Part shown: positions 1 through 5,443 of the stretch, piece by piece
Numbering within the stretch: the stretch's first letter is position 1
How the letters are laid out: every line of letters begins with the position of its first letter
Assembly (NCBI GenBank): GCA_003235435.1
Contig: QJWF01000164.1
Span: forward strand, 1-5,443
Direction: 5' to 3'
DNA: 5,443 bases
DNA from: Nitrosomonadales bacterium
Lineage (GTDB): Bacteria > Pseudomonadota > Gammaproteobacteria > Burkholderiales > Gallionellaceae
Notes under the pieces: generated by a model
Told to the model about the DNA's origin: nothing
Seen by the model: only the letters and a program-made list of their open reading frames with translations
Databases searched by the model: none
Program-made: the position numbers and the translations under genes

Positions 1-530
1 CGCTTGGAAAAACAACTCTCAATCAGGCTGCTACAGTTTTCAAGGGACACACTGATACTGAAATCGAAATCAGTTTATTCAAGCCCACAAGTGGAAAACT
101 GGGCGTCGAGGCATTTGTCGAAGAGGTGAATTTCAATGGCCTGAAAGCAAAAATCGTCATGAACATCGCTATTCCTGCCGAAGATTTGCAAGGTATGTAC
201 CAGCGCGGCTTGCGCATTAACAACACTCCCAGCGGCAAGCGCATCACGCTGTCATACGACGATTTGACCCGCGTGCGCAACTCCCCGATCTCCAGCTTTA
301 CTTATTTGCCAGGCGTGCGTTTGGAAGAGGACGTCATCATAAAACGTTTCGGTGAACCTGCTCAGCGTATCCGTGAAAAAAACTCCGAAGTCATCCATTG
401 GCTATTCCCCCAGCATGGCCTGGATCTCGTGCTTAGCGGAAAAGAAAAGCCGCTGTTGCAGTATCTTTCACCTAAGGATTTTGAGAATTTAAGAGCGCCA
501 TTGCTTGTGGATGGCGAAATTTTGAAATAA
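1..530 (+). CDS. Conserved-type protein of unknown function, 3' part only
   Basis: The reading frame is open from the left edge (first full codon at 3) to a TAA at 528-530, giving at least 175 residues. The start therefore lies outside the window, and the in-frame GTG at 126 is just an internal Val codon. I do not recognise the protein. The visible part begins LGKTTL and later has a VIIKRFGEPAQRI stretch followed by HWLFPQHGLDLVL and LLQYLSPKDF. The pattern of a 'GKTT' turn and an 'FGEP' turn, each followed by beta-like strands, resembles the SmpA/OmlA/BamE-like fold of small secreted or lipoprotein domains. That is an inference from pattern only. No transmembrane segment is visible in this part, and any signal peptide would lie upstream. 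It converges on ccoS with only 4 nt between the stops and is not part of the oxidase operon. That it is a real gene is likely from the long open frame and protein-like composition; its function is open. Confidence 0.75.
   Translation, partial: LGKTTLNQAATVFKGHTDTEIEISLFKPTSGKLGVEAFVEEVNFNGLKAKIVMNIAIPAEDLQGMYQRGLRINNTPSGKRITLSYDDLTRVRNSPISSFTYLPGVRLEEDVIIKRFGEPAQRIREKNSEVIHWLFPQHGLDLVLSGKEKPLLQYLSPKDFENLRAPLLVDGEILK
496..524 (+). terminator. Weak possible terminator hairpin at the end of the left-hand gene
   Basis: CGCCAT (496-501) and ATGGCG (511-516) can form a 6-bp stem with a 9-nt loop, followed by AAATTTTG. It sits inside the last codons of the plus-strand gene. The U-tract is short and displaced, so termination would be weak at best. 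It is the only hairpin candidate I see near the convergent junction. Confidence 0.18.
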
Positions 531-534
531 CTGC

Positions 535-747
535 TCATTTCTCGGGCGTGCCTGGATCCTTTTCCGTCTCCACTTCTTCTTTGGGCTGACTAATCAGCAT
601 CGAGTCCTCGTCGTCGTCCAGCAGGATACGGCTTGCGTTGCCTTCCATATCTTCGTACTGGCCCTTCCTCACCGCCCAGATAAGAATAACGACAAACACC
701 AGGCCAAAGAACGTCATCCCCGGAATCAGACTGTAAATCACCTCCAT
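535..747 (-). CDS. ccoS: CcoS/FixS, cbb3-type cytochrome oxidase assembly protein
   Basis: This is a 70-residue single-pass membrane protein of the FixS/CcoS family. In Rhodobacter the family is required for cofactor (haem b and CuB) insertion into CcoN; the mechanism is not settled. The N-terminal hydrophobic helix spans about residues 4-26 and begins with the typical 'LIP' (7-9). It is followed by the family signature WAVRKGQYEDMEG (24-36), close to the usual W-x-x-x-x-G-Q-[FY]-[DE]-D, and then RILLDDDED (40-48). The acidic, Pro/Glu-rich tail (about 47-70) is somewhat longer than the core family and looks disordered. The start is ATG at 747, 5 nt after the ccoI stop. An AAGGA Shine-Dalgarno at 757-761 lies 9 nt upstream, inside the last Lys-Glu codons of ccoI, so translation is probably coupled. 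As the last gene of ccoGHIS, its identity is very secure. Confidence 0.95.
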   Translation of the reverse strand: MEVIYSLIPGMTFFGLVFVVILIWAVRKGQYEDMEGNASRILLDDDEDSMLISQPKEEVETEKDPGTPEK

Positions 748-752
748 GGTAG

Positions 753-3209
753 CTATTCCTTAAAAAGGTTACGAATACGCGCGGCATTACCGATCACCAA
801 GAGCGAACTGATTGGCATGGTGATTGCGGCCACCAGCGGTGTTACATGCGCCATCATCGCCAATGGCACCATGATACTGTTATAAACGAACGACAGACCA
901 ATATTCTGTTTGATGGTACGCAATGTGCGCCTGGACAATAGTGTCGCCAAACGCACCTTGTCCAGTTCGTTTTTCATCAGCACGATGTCGGCACATTCGA
1001 CCGAGACGTCTGTTCCGGACCCCAGAGCGATACCTACGTCGGCACGAATCAGTGCAGGTGCGTCATTGACACCGTCCCCGACCATTGCCACGTATTCACC
1101 GTGTTGCTGAAGCTGCTGGATTACCTTGTCCTTGTCTTGCGGAAGAACTTCTGCGATGACCTCCATGCCTCCCAATTGGCGCGCTATCGCTTCGGCAACC
1201 GGCCAGCGATCTCCGCTCAACAGGGTCATGCCGATGCCGGCCTCGCGCAAAGTATTCACCAAGCCCTGTGCATCATCACGCAACTTGTCGGCCAGCACCA
1301 GCACTGCGACATGCTGCCCATCTACGGCCAGATGCACGCAAGTTCTGGCATGGTCTTCCAAATCTCCCTGACGTTGCAACAAGCTATCATGCATTGCAGT
1401 GTTGTTTTTCTTCAGCCACTCGGCCGTACCCAGCAGTACACGCTTGCCCGCTGTTTCGGCCTCCACGCCTGAGCCTGCCGTGGCATGGAATCCCTGCACC
1501 GCTGAATTTCGGTAATACAGCTGGCGGGCGTCAGCTTCTCCAACGATGGCACGCGCGACACTGTGCTCTGAATAACGCTCCACGCCCGCAGCCAAAGCCA
1601 GTAAGCCCGCCTCATCCTCCCCGGATGCAACGATCATGTTCTCAACATGCATCCGGCCCTCCGTCAAGGTACCCGTCTTGTCAAACACAAAATGCTTCAC
1701 CTTGGACAAGGTCTCCAGCACCACGCCATTTTTCACCAGAATGCCGTGTTTTGCACCCAGACCGGACGCAACAGCGATCGACATCGGGGTGGCCATGCCC
1801 AGCGCGCACGGACATGTAATAATCAGTACTGAGGTAGCCGCCATCAAAGCCAGCTCGAAATCTTCAGACCATGCATAGAAAGTAATGCTTGCGCAAACCA
1901 GAGTGGCCAATACAAACCACGGTACGATGCTGTCGGAGATGCGCTGGATCGGAGCTTTTGATGATTGTGCCTCTTCTACCAGACGAATGATCCTGGACAA
2001 CGTGGAGTCTTGAGACGAAGCCTGAACTTCCACCACCAGGGCGCCGTTGCCGTTCATGGTGCCGGCTGCAACCCGGTCACCTGGTTGTTTTTTGACTGGC
2101 ACCGACTCACCGCTCAGCATCGACTCATCGACCGAGCTATGGCCCTCGCGAACCAATCCGTCCATTGGGACCTTGCTGCCAGGCTTGACCATCACCCGGT
2201 CTCCAACCTGAACGGCACGAACTGATATCATTTTTTCTTCGCCTTGTCGCAGCACCGTCGCGACGCGCGGTTGCATATCCATAAGGCGATTTGTCGCAGC
2301 CACCGCCTGGTGGCGGAACATTCCCTCCAGATAGCGTCCGATCAGTATTACGAAAGTCAGGTTAGTCACCGTATCGTAATACACGACACCTGCACCACCC
2401 AGCGTCACATACAGCGAGTATCCATAAGTGACCGACAACCCGATGGCGATGGGCAGATCCATGGTCAAACGCGCGTTGCGCAACCCGCTCCATGCTCCCT
2501 TGTAGAAAGGATAACCGGAATACAGCAGGGTCGGCGTCGCCAGCGCCAAGGCCATCCATTGAAAGAAACCCACGAACTCCCCCCTGTCGGCGCCACTGTA
2601 AAGTGCAATGGCTATCAGGTTGAGATTCATCATGGCAAAACCGGCAAAGAACAGCCGGAACAGCATGGCCCGATTGGCCTTCTTCATCGAACCCTCGGCC
2701 ACTTCCGGGTCGTAAGGAACGCCGGAATATCCAATCTGTGACAAGCGGTTGATCAGAAAAGACAATTTTACACGCTGGTTATCCCAGCGCAGGTGCAGGC
2801 GTTTTCCCGCCAGATTGACGTTGGCTGTCAACACACCGGGTATGCGCATCATGCCGCGCTCTATGAGCCACACACAGGCGGCGCAATGTATGCCTTCGAC
2901 CAGCAGATGAGCTTCGCTCAGATCTCCCTTGCGATTGACGAAGTCCTGCTGCACTTCGTCCAGATCGTACATCTCGATGTCTTTCGGAGGGGTTGGCGGC
3001 GGTGCAAGCAGCGTACCCTGCGGGGTGCGCTGGTAATAGCCTTGCAGGCCTGCATCATATATCGCCTCGCATACCGATTGGCAGGCGAAACAGCAGAATT
3101 CCCGCTTCTTGCCTTCAAGGCTGCTATGGTAATCAGCATCTCCAGGAATCGGCAAGCCGCAATGGAAACACCCCGCATGAGCGAGGTGGCTTGCTTCACT
3201 CTGATTCAT
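753..3209 (-). CDS. ccoI: CcoI/FixI, Cu(I)-translocating P1B-type ATPase for cbb3 oxidase assembly
   Basis: This 818-residue heavy-metal P-type ATPase exports cytoplasmic Cu(I) across the inner membrane to supply the CuB site of CcoN. Domains in order: a Cys-rich N-terminal metal-binding module typical of CcoI/FixI (C14, C17, C39, C40, C43, C47); a Pro-rich linker (about 68-75); a heavy-metal-associated domain with GIHCAAC (C109, C112); two N-terminal helices (about 183-204, 213-233) and two more (about 253-271, 278-293); an actuator domain with SGES (366-369); a helix at 428-447; a helix with the CPC copper motif (C466-P467-C468); phosphorylation motif DKTGT (D510); nucleotide-binding domain with SEHS (547-550), where HP is usual; GDGVNDAP (711-718); and the last two helices with Y776-N777 and M798-xx-S801-S802, as in Cu(I) ATPases. 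Start ATG at 3209, 17 nt after the ccoH stop, has only a weak AGAGA (3218-3222) upstream, which suggests coupling to ccoH. The Cys-rich module and the neighbours separate it from general CopA exporters. Confidence 0.97.
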   Translation of the reverse strand: MNQSEASHLAHAGCFHCGLPIPGDADYHSSLEGKKREFCCFACQSVCEAIYDAGLQGYYQRTPQGTLLAPPPTPPKDIEMYDLDEVQQDFVNRKGDLSEAHLLVEGIHCAACVWLIERGMMRIPGVLTANVNLAGKRLHLRWDNQRVKLSFLINRLSQIGYSGVPYDPEVAEGSMKKANRAMLFRLFFAGFAMMNLNLIAIALYSGADRGEFVGFFQWMALALATPTLLYSGYPFYKGAWSGLRNARLTMDLPIAIGLSVTYGYSLYVTLGGAGVVYYDTVTNLTFVILIGRYLEGMFRHQAVAATNRLMDMQPRVATVLRQGEEKMISVRAVQVGDRVMVKPGSKVPMDGLVREGHSSVDESMLSGESVPVKKQPGDRVAAGTMNGNGALVVEVQASSQDSTLSRIIRLVEEAQSSKAPIQRISDSIVPWFVLATLVCASITFYAWSEDFELALMAATSVLIITCPCALGMATPMSIAVASGLGAKHGILVKNGVVLETLSKVKHFVFDKTGTLTEGRMHVENMIVASGEDEAGLLALAAGVERYSEHSVARAIVGEADARQLYYRNSAVQGFHATAGSGVEAETAGKRVLLGTAEWLKKNNTAMHDSLLQRQGDLEDHARTCVHLAVDGQHVAVLVLADKLRDDAQGLVNTLREAGIGMTLLSGDRWPVAEAIARQLGGMEVIAEVLPQDKDKVIQQLQQHGEYVAMVGDGVNDAPALIRADVGIALGSGTDVSVECADIVLMKNELDKVRLATLLSRRTLRTIKQNIGLSFVYNSIMVPLAMMAHVTPLVAAITMPISSLLVIGNAARIRNLFKE
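757..761 (-). promoter_or_regulatory. Ribosome binding site of ccoS inside the end of ccoI
   Basis: AAGGA on the minus strand is built from the ccoI codons for Lys817 and Glu818 and lies 9 nt before the ccoS ATG. Ribosomes finishing ccoI would stop within reach of the ccoS start, which points to translational coupling. Confidence 0.75.
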
Positions 3210-3226
3210 CCAGGATGTCTCTGTGG

Positions 3227-3781
3227 TTATTTCGGGATGGAAACAAAGACCTTTTGTTCCATATCAAACTGCCGACCATCTTGTTCTGCCCTGATCAGGA
3301 GATCCCAGTTGCCTGCCCGGGGGAATTTCATGCTGCCCTGGTAATGTCCCGGTGCAGCCTCATAAAGGGTACCCTTGAAATCGAACGTAGGATCTCCGGG
3401 CCATTGTGCGTTGACCTCCACTTTTCCGCCTTGTATCGGCTGTCCATTATTGTCACTCAATTCAAGTTTCATTACTGCTGGACTGGCCAACAAAATAAAA
3501 CGCACCGCACTGGGCATAGCCTGGCTGTCGTTTTCCAATTGATGCGGCGAATGTATCCTCGCCTGCCACCCCAGGGTGGACCGTTCGGCCTGCTGTTGCA
3601 GCCATTTCGCATCGTATTGATTGTGAGCCTTGACGTTGTAGTGTTCGTCCAAGACGCGGGTGGGATGATGCAGCACATTCCACAACATGCGCCCATTGAT
3701 CAACACGCCTGCCAGTACAATTACCAGCAAGCCCAGCAACCATGGATTGCGCCATCCCTGTTTGTTTTTTTGTGAAATCAT
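3227..3781 (-). CDS. ccoH: CcoH/FixH family membrane protein of cbb3 oxidase assembly
   Basis: This is a 184-residue protein of the FixH family (also called fixH). In Rhodobacter CcoH associates with CcoN/CcoP and stays with the assembled oxidase, stabilising it. A short basic cytoplasmic N-terminus (residues 1-12) is followed by one membrane helix at about 13-28 with the family pattern N-P-W-L...V-L-I-N-G-R-M (12-32). The remaining ~150 residues would lie in the periplasm. They contain a beta-rich domain with LELSDNNGQPIQGGKVEV and, near the end, GHYQGSMKFPRAGNWDLLI, both typical FixH strand-turn patterns. The length is normal for the family. The start is ATG at 3781, with a good GGAAGG Shine-Dalgarno (3788-3793) 6 nt upstream. 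It lies 29 nt after ccoG and 17 nt before ccoI. FixH sequences are poorly conserved, so identity rests on the membrane anchor, the NP..NG motif and the position in the operon. Confidence 0.92.
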   Translation of the reverse strand: MISQKNKQGWRNPWLLGLLVIVLAGVLINGRMLWNVLHHPTRVLDEHYNVKAHNQYDAKWLQQQAERSTLGWQARIHSPHQLENDSQAMPSAVRFILLASPAVMKLELSDNNGQPIQGGKVEVNAQWPGDPTFDFKGTLYEAAPGHYQGSMKFPRAGNWDLLIRAEQDGRQFDMEQKVFVSIPK

Positions 3782-3810
3782 GCTCTACCTTCCAAATCTT
3801 AAATAACGAA

Positions 3811-5250
3811 TCAACGTTCGGGGCCGGTAAACTTGGTGGTGTATTCCGCCTCCATAGACGGGTCTTTAGTGTTCGTTACATAGAACTCGATACCAGTAAC
3901 TTCCTTAAGTATGTTTTCTTCGGGTGCCCTGACAAAAATGGTAAACGAAGCAGCTCTGCCGTGTGTGACCAAATGAGGTTCTTCGGCTCCGATCAACGTC
4001 TGCCCTTGCACCCCGCCTTCAGCCCTTACGGACACATGAAGGTCCTCTCCGGTCTTGTTAAGCACCTTGAATGTGTATTTGTTCTGTATGGAACCGTCGC
4101 TCATGCGCACAAACAATGGCTGCCGTTCCGGGGCTACTCTCAAAGTAAGCGACCCAAGGTGCGTTAAGCCATAGAGTATGCCACCCAGTGAAAGCAATAT
4201 GATCGTCACATACACCCAGGTCCGCGGATGCTGGTACAGTTTATGTACCGGACGACCTTCCAGTTCCTCGAGAGATGCATAGCGAATCAGTCCACGTGGG
4301 CGGCCGATCTTGTCCATCACGGAATCGCAGGCATCTATGCACAAGCCGCAGGTGATGCAACCGAGCTGATGCCCATCCCGAATATCCACCCCGGTTGGGC
4401 ACACTTGCACGCACTGAAAACAATCGATGCAATCACCTTTGACAGTGTCGGCTTGCCCGCCGCCATGACGATGCAACCTGCCGCGCGGTTCACCGCGCTT
4501 AATATCATAGGCCGGCAGTATCGTCTGCGAATCGGCCATCACTGACTGGATGCGGGCATAGGGACACAACCACATGCAGACCTGCTCGCGCATAAACCCG
4601 GCAAGATAATACGTACCCAGAAAAAATGCGATCAGTACCGACCATTCCAGCAATGACAGGTTGAAGCTCAGCAGATCCCGCCAATACTGGTATGCATCTT
4701 CGAACCAGATGGTGAAACTTATTCCGGTAAACAGCGCGATTGCCATCCAGATAGCATGTTTGATGACTTTCTTGCGAATTTTCTCGCTTGTCCAGGGGGC
4801 GGCATCCAGTTTATGGCGCGCATTGGGACTTCCTTCGATTTTTTCTTCGACCCAGGTAAACAGATCAACCCATGAAGTCTGAAAACAGAAATATCCGCAG
4901 AATACCCGCGATGCGACCGATGTAACCGCGAACAAGGTCATCGCCAACAACAACAGCAGCAACGATACCATCCAGATGTCCTGGGGAAGAATTGTGAGAT
5001 CAAAGAAATGGAACTGACGGTTGTTGATATCAAACAATATCGCCTGTTTTCCTTCCCAGCGCATATAAGCCCCGAAAAAGAAAATCAGCCAAAATGACTC
5101 GGTAATATATTTAAGCGTACGGAATCTTCCCGTCATGCGTTTCGCATGCACAGTACTTTCACCGCTGTTGACCTTCCACTCCGCTTGTTCATGGTACAGG
5201 CTGGTCAAACCAACAACTTCTGTATTTTGTTTTTTTGCCGGTTCGTTCAT
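3811..5250 (-). CDS. ccoG: CcoG/FixG, polyferredoxin-type cupric reductase for cbb3 oxidase assembly
   Basis: This 479-residue inner-membrane iron-sulfur protein belongs to the family whose Rhodobacter member reduces Cu(II) to Cu(I), supplying CcoI and the CuB site. About five membrane helices are visible (about 47-63, 92-112, 162-182, 202-220, 343-361). Between them lie two cytoplasmic Cys pairs: C118-GYF-C122, followed by Phe123 instead of the usual Pro, and C225-MWL-C229-P230, which is canonical. A ferredoxin-like domain carries two 4Fe-4S clusters: C274, C277, C280, C284-Pro and C298, C301, C304, C308. The FixG C-terminal Ig-like domain follows at about 365-478 and is predicted periplasmic. 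A His/Gly-rich stretch (RLHRHGGG, 258-265) precedes the clusters and might be a metal ligand, though this is speculative. The start is ATG at 5250 with AGGAG (5257-5261) 6 nt upstream; the stop is TGA at 3811-3813. It is the first gene of the operon. Length and domain order are normal for the family. Confidence 0.97.
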   Translation of the reverse strand: MNEPAKKQNTEVVGLTSLYHEQAEWKVNSGESTVHAKRMTGRFRTLKYITESFWLIFFFGAYMRWEGKQAILFDINNRQFHFFDLTILPQDIWMVSLLLLLLAMTLFAVTSVASRVFCGYFCFQTSWVDLFTWVEEKIEGSPNARHKLDAAPWTSEKIRKKVIKHAIWMAIALFTGISFTIWFEDAYQYWRDLLSFNLSLLEWSVLIAFFLGTYYLAGFMREQVCMWLCPYARIQSVMADSQTILPAYDIKRGEPRGRLHRHGGGQADTVKGDCIDCFQCVQVCPTGVDIRDGHQLGCITCGLCIDACDSVMDKIGRPRGLIRYASLEELEGRPVHKLYQHPRTWVYVTIILLSLGGILYGLTHLGSLTLRVAPERQPLFVRMSDGSIQNKYTFKVLNKTGEDLHVSVRAEGGVQGQTLIGAEEPHLVTHGRAASFTIFVRAPEENILKEVTGIEFYVTNTKDPSMEAEYTTKFTGPER

Positions 5251-5256
5251 CGACTA

Positions 5257-5261
5257 CTCCT
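5257..5261 (-). promoter_or_regulatory. Ribosome binding site of ccoG
   Basis: AGGAG on the minus strand, 6 nt before the ATG at 5250. It fixes the ccoG start at 5250 rather than at the internal Met39. Confidence 0.8.
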
Positions 5262-5333
5262 GTGATTATTTTCTTGCCTTGCAACTGATTCATTTAAAGA
5301 AGGATCCGCATAGACTCGCCCTGAGAAGGGGAA

Positions 5334-5363
5334 ATTTAAGCGGATCATCCCTGAGATTCTCAA
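5334..5363 (-). promoter_or_regulatory. Possible sigma70-like promoter for ccoGHIS
   Basis: On the minus strand TTGAGA (5358-5363, 5 of 6 matches to TTGACA) is followed after 18 nt by TTAAAT (5334-5339, 4 of 6 matches to TATAAT). It lies just downstream of the terminator and about 85 nt before the ccoG start, which is where a promoter is needed if the terminator is efficient. The match is weak, and such matches occur by chance, so this is a suggestion only. Confidence 0.25.
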
Positions 5364-5369
5364 TCTCCC

Positions 5370-5401
5370 AAATAAAAAAGGAGGAGGCTAGCCTCCTCCT
5401 T
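5370..5401 (-). terminator. Intrinsic terminator of the gene upstream of ccoG
   Basis: A perfect 24-nt palindrome occupies 5378-5401. It forms a 10-bp stem (AAGGAGGAGG / CCTCCTCCTT) with a CTAG loop. On the minus strand it runs directly into TTTTTTATTT (5379-5370), a good U-tract. On the plus strand it is followed by TTCTATCATT, so termination is strongly oriented to the minus strand. It lies about 14 nt after the tandem TAA stops of the partial gene at the right edge, so it should end that transcript, probably ccoNOQP, and separate it from ccoGHIS or reduce read-through into it. Confidence 0.85.
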
Positions 5402-5417
5402 CTATCATTGCGGATTA

Positions 5418-5443
5418 TTACTTCTCGCCGCGATTCCTGGTTT
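5418..5443 (-). CDS. 3' end of a minus-strand gene, possibly ccoP
   Basis: Only seven full codons are inside the window. Read on the minus strand they give ...T-R-N-R-G-E-K and a TAA at 5420-5418, followed at once by a second in-frame TAA (5417-5415). The frame is chosen because of the tandem stops and the strong minus-strand terminator just after them; other frames cannot be excluded on so little sequence. Gene order in proteobacteria (ccoNOQP then ccoGHIS) makes ccoP, the dihaem c-type subunit, the first guess, but seven residues show no family feature and I do not recognise this tail. Confidence 0.45.

Larger units (their letters stand above)
5251..5369 (-). other. Leader region upstream of ccoG
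   Basis: No coding frame is visible in this stretch of about 120 nt between the upstream terminator and the ccoG start. It should hold the promoter and 5' untranslated region of ccoGHIS. Read on the plus strand it contains an inverted repeat GATCCGC (5303-5309) / GCGGATC (5340-5346), a direct repeat CCCTGAGA (5319-5326 and 5349-5356), and a small inverted repeat GAGATT-CTC-AATCTC (5353-5367). The ccoG Shine-Dalgarno lies at 5257-5261. I looked for an FNR/ANR site (TTGAT-N4-ATCAA), common before cco genes, and found none. Confidence 0.6.

Noticed and set aside
126..530. GTG at 126 as the start of the left-hand gene
   Set aside because: The frame is open to the window edge with protein-like sequence before the GTG, and no Shine-Dalgarno stands out, so the codon is internal.
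590..787. Minus-strand 65-codon frame overlapping ccoS and the end of ccoI
   Set aside because: It is out of frame with the clearly recognisable ccoS and ends inside it. Its Arg/Gly-rich translation has no membrane segment and no family resemblance.
1268..1819. Plus-strand open frame of 183 codons opposite ccoI
   Set aside because: It is rich in Pro, Arg, His and Ser, as expected from the reverse of a coding strand, and it covers the catalytic core of ccoI.
3069..3170. Six-Cys N-terminal module of CcoI as a novel domain
   Set aside because: This Cys-rich module is a known feature of CcoI/FixI ATPases and sets them apart from CopA; it is not new.
2993..3775. Long plus-strand open frame (260 codons) opposite ccoH and the start of ccoI
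   Set aside because: It lies fully antisense to two secure genes, and its translation is low in complexity order and resembles no protein family. It has the composition of a shadow frame.
5251..5378. FNR/ANR box before ccoG
   Set aside because: The best resemblance is TTGAGAATCTCAG (minus strand, around 5351-5363). It lacks the TTGAT and ATCAA half-sites and the right spacing.
1..5443. tRNA, rRNA, CRISPR array, insertion sequence or attachment site
   Set aside because: No cloverleaf, regularly spaced repeats, transposase motifs or terminal inverted repeats were seen in reading both strands.

Overview
The window carries the complete assembly and maturation operon of a cbb3-type (C-family) cytochrome c oxidase, ccoG-ccoH-ccoI-ccoS (fixGHIS), all on the minus strand. 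The base composition is near 50% GC by eye. Gene order, protein style and the neighbouring unknown protein suggest a proteobacterium, most likely a betaproteobacterium (for example an iron- or nitrogen-cycling Nitrosomonadales/Gallionellales-like lineage). That taxonomic placement is an inference, not something a marker gene here proves.

Layout from right to left, which is the direction of transcription. At the right edge are the last seven codons and tandem TAA stops of an unidentified minus-strand gene; by usual gene order it would be the end of ccoNOQP. A strong intrinsic terminator at 5370-5401 follows it. Next is a leader of about 120 nt with inverted repeats and a weak possible promoter. 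Then come ccoG (5250-3811, polyferredoxin-type cupric reductase), a 29-nt gap, ccoH (3781-3227, single-span membrane protein), a 17-nt gap, ccoI (3209-753, copper-exporting P1B ATPase), a 5-nt gap, and ccoS (747-535, small membrane protein). From the left edge a plus-strand gene of unknown function runs to 530 and meets ccoS tail to tail with 4 nt between the stops.

The four operon products act together in the cytoplasmic membrane. CcoG is thought to reduce Cu(II) to Cu(I) in the cytoplasm. CcoI pumps Cu(I) outward so that it can be delivered to the haem b3-CuB site of CcoN. CcoH associates with the oxidase subunits during assembly, and CcoS is needed for cofactor insertion. Tight spacing, and a ccoS ribosome binding site made from the last ccoI codons, indicate coupled expression.

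This is a well-known system, and I see no new multi-gene system here. The points that deserve a second look are small: a CxxxCP-to-CxxxCF change in CcoG, an HP-to-HS change in the nucleotide-binding domain of CcoI, a terminator whose stem is a Shine-Dalgarno/anti-Shine-Dalgarno palindrome, structured repeats in the ccoG leader, and the near-overlapping convergent gene pair at the left.
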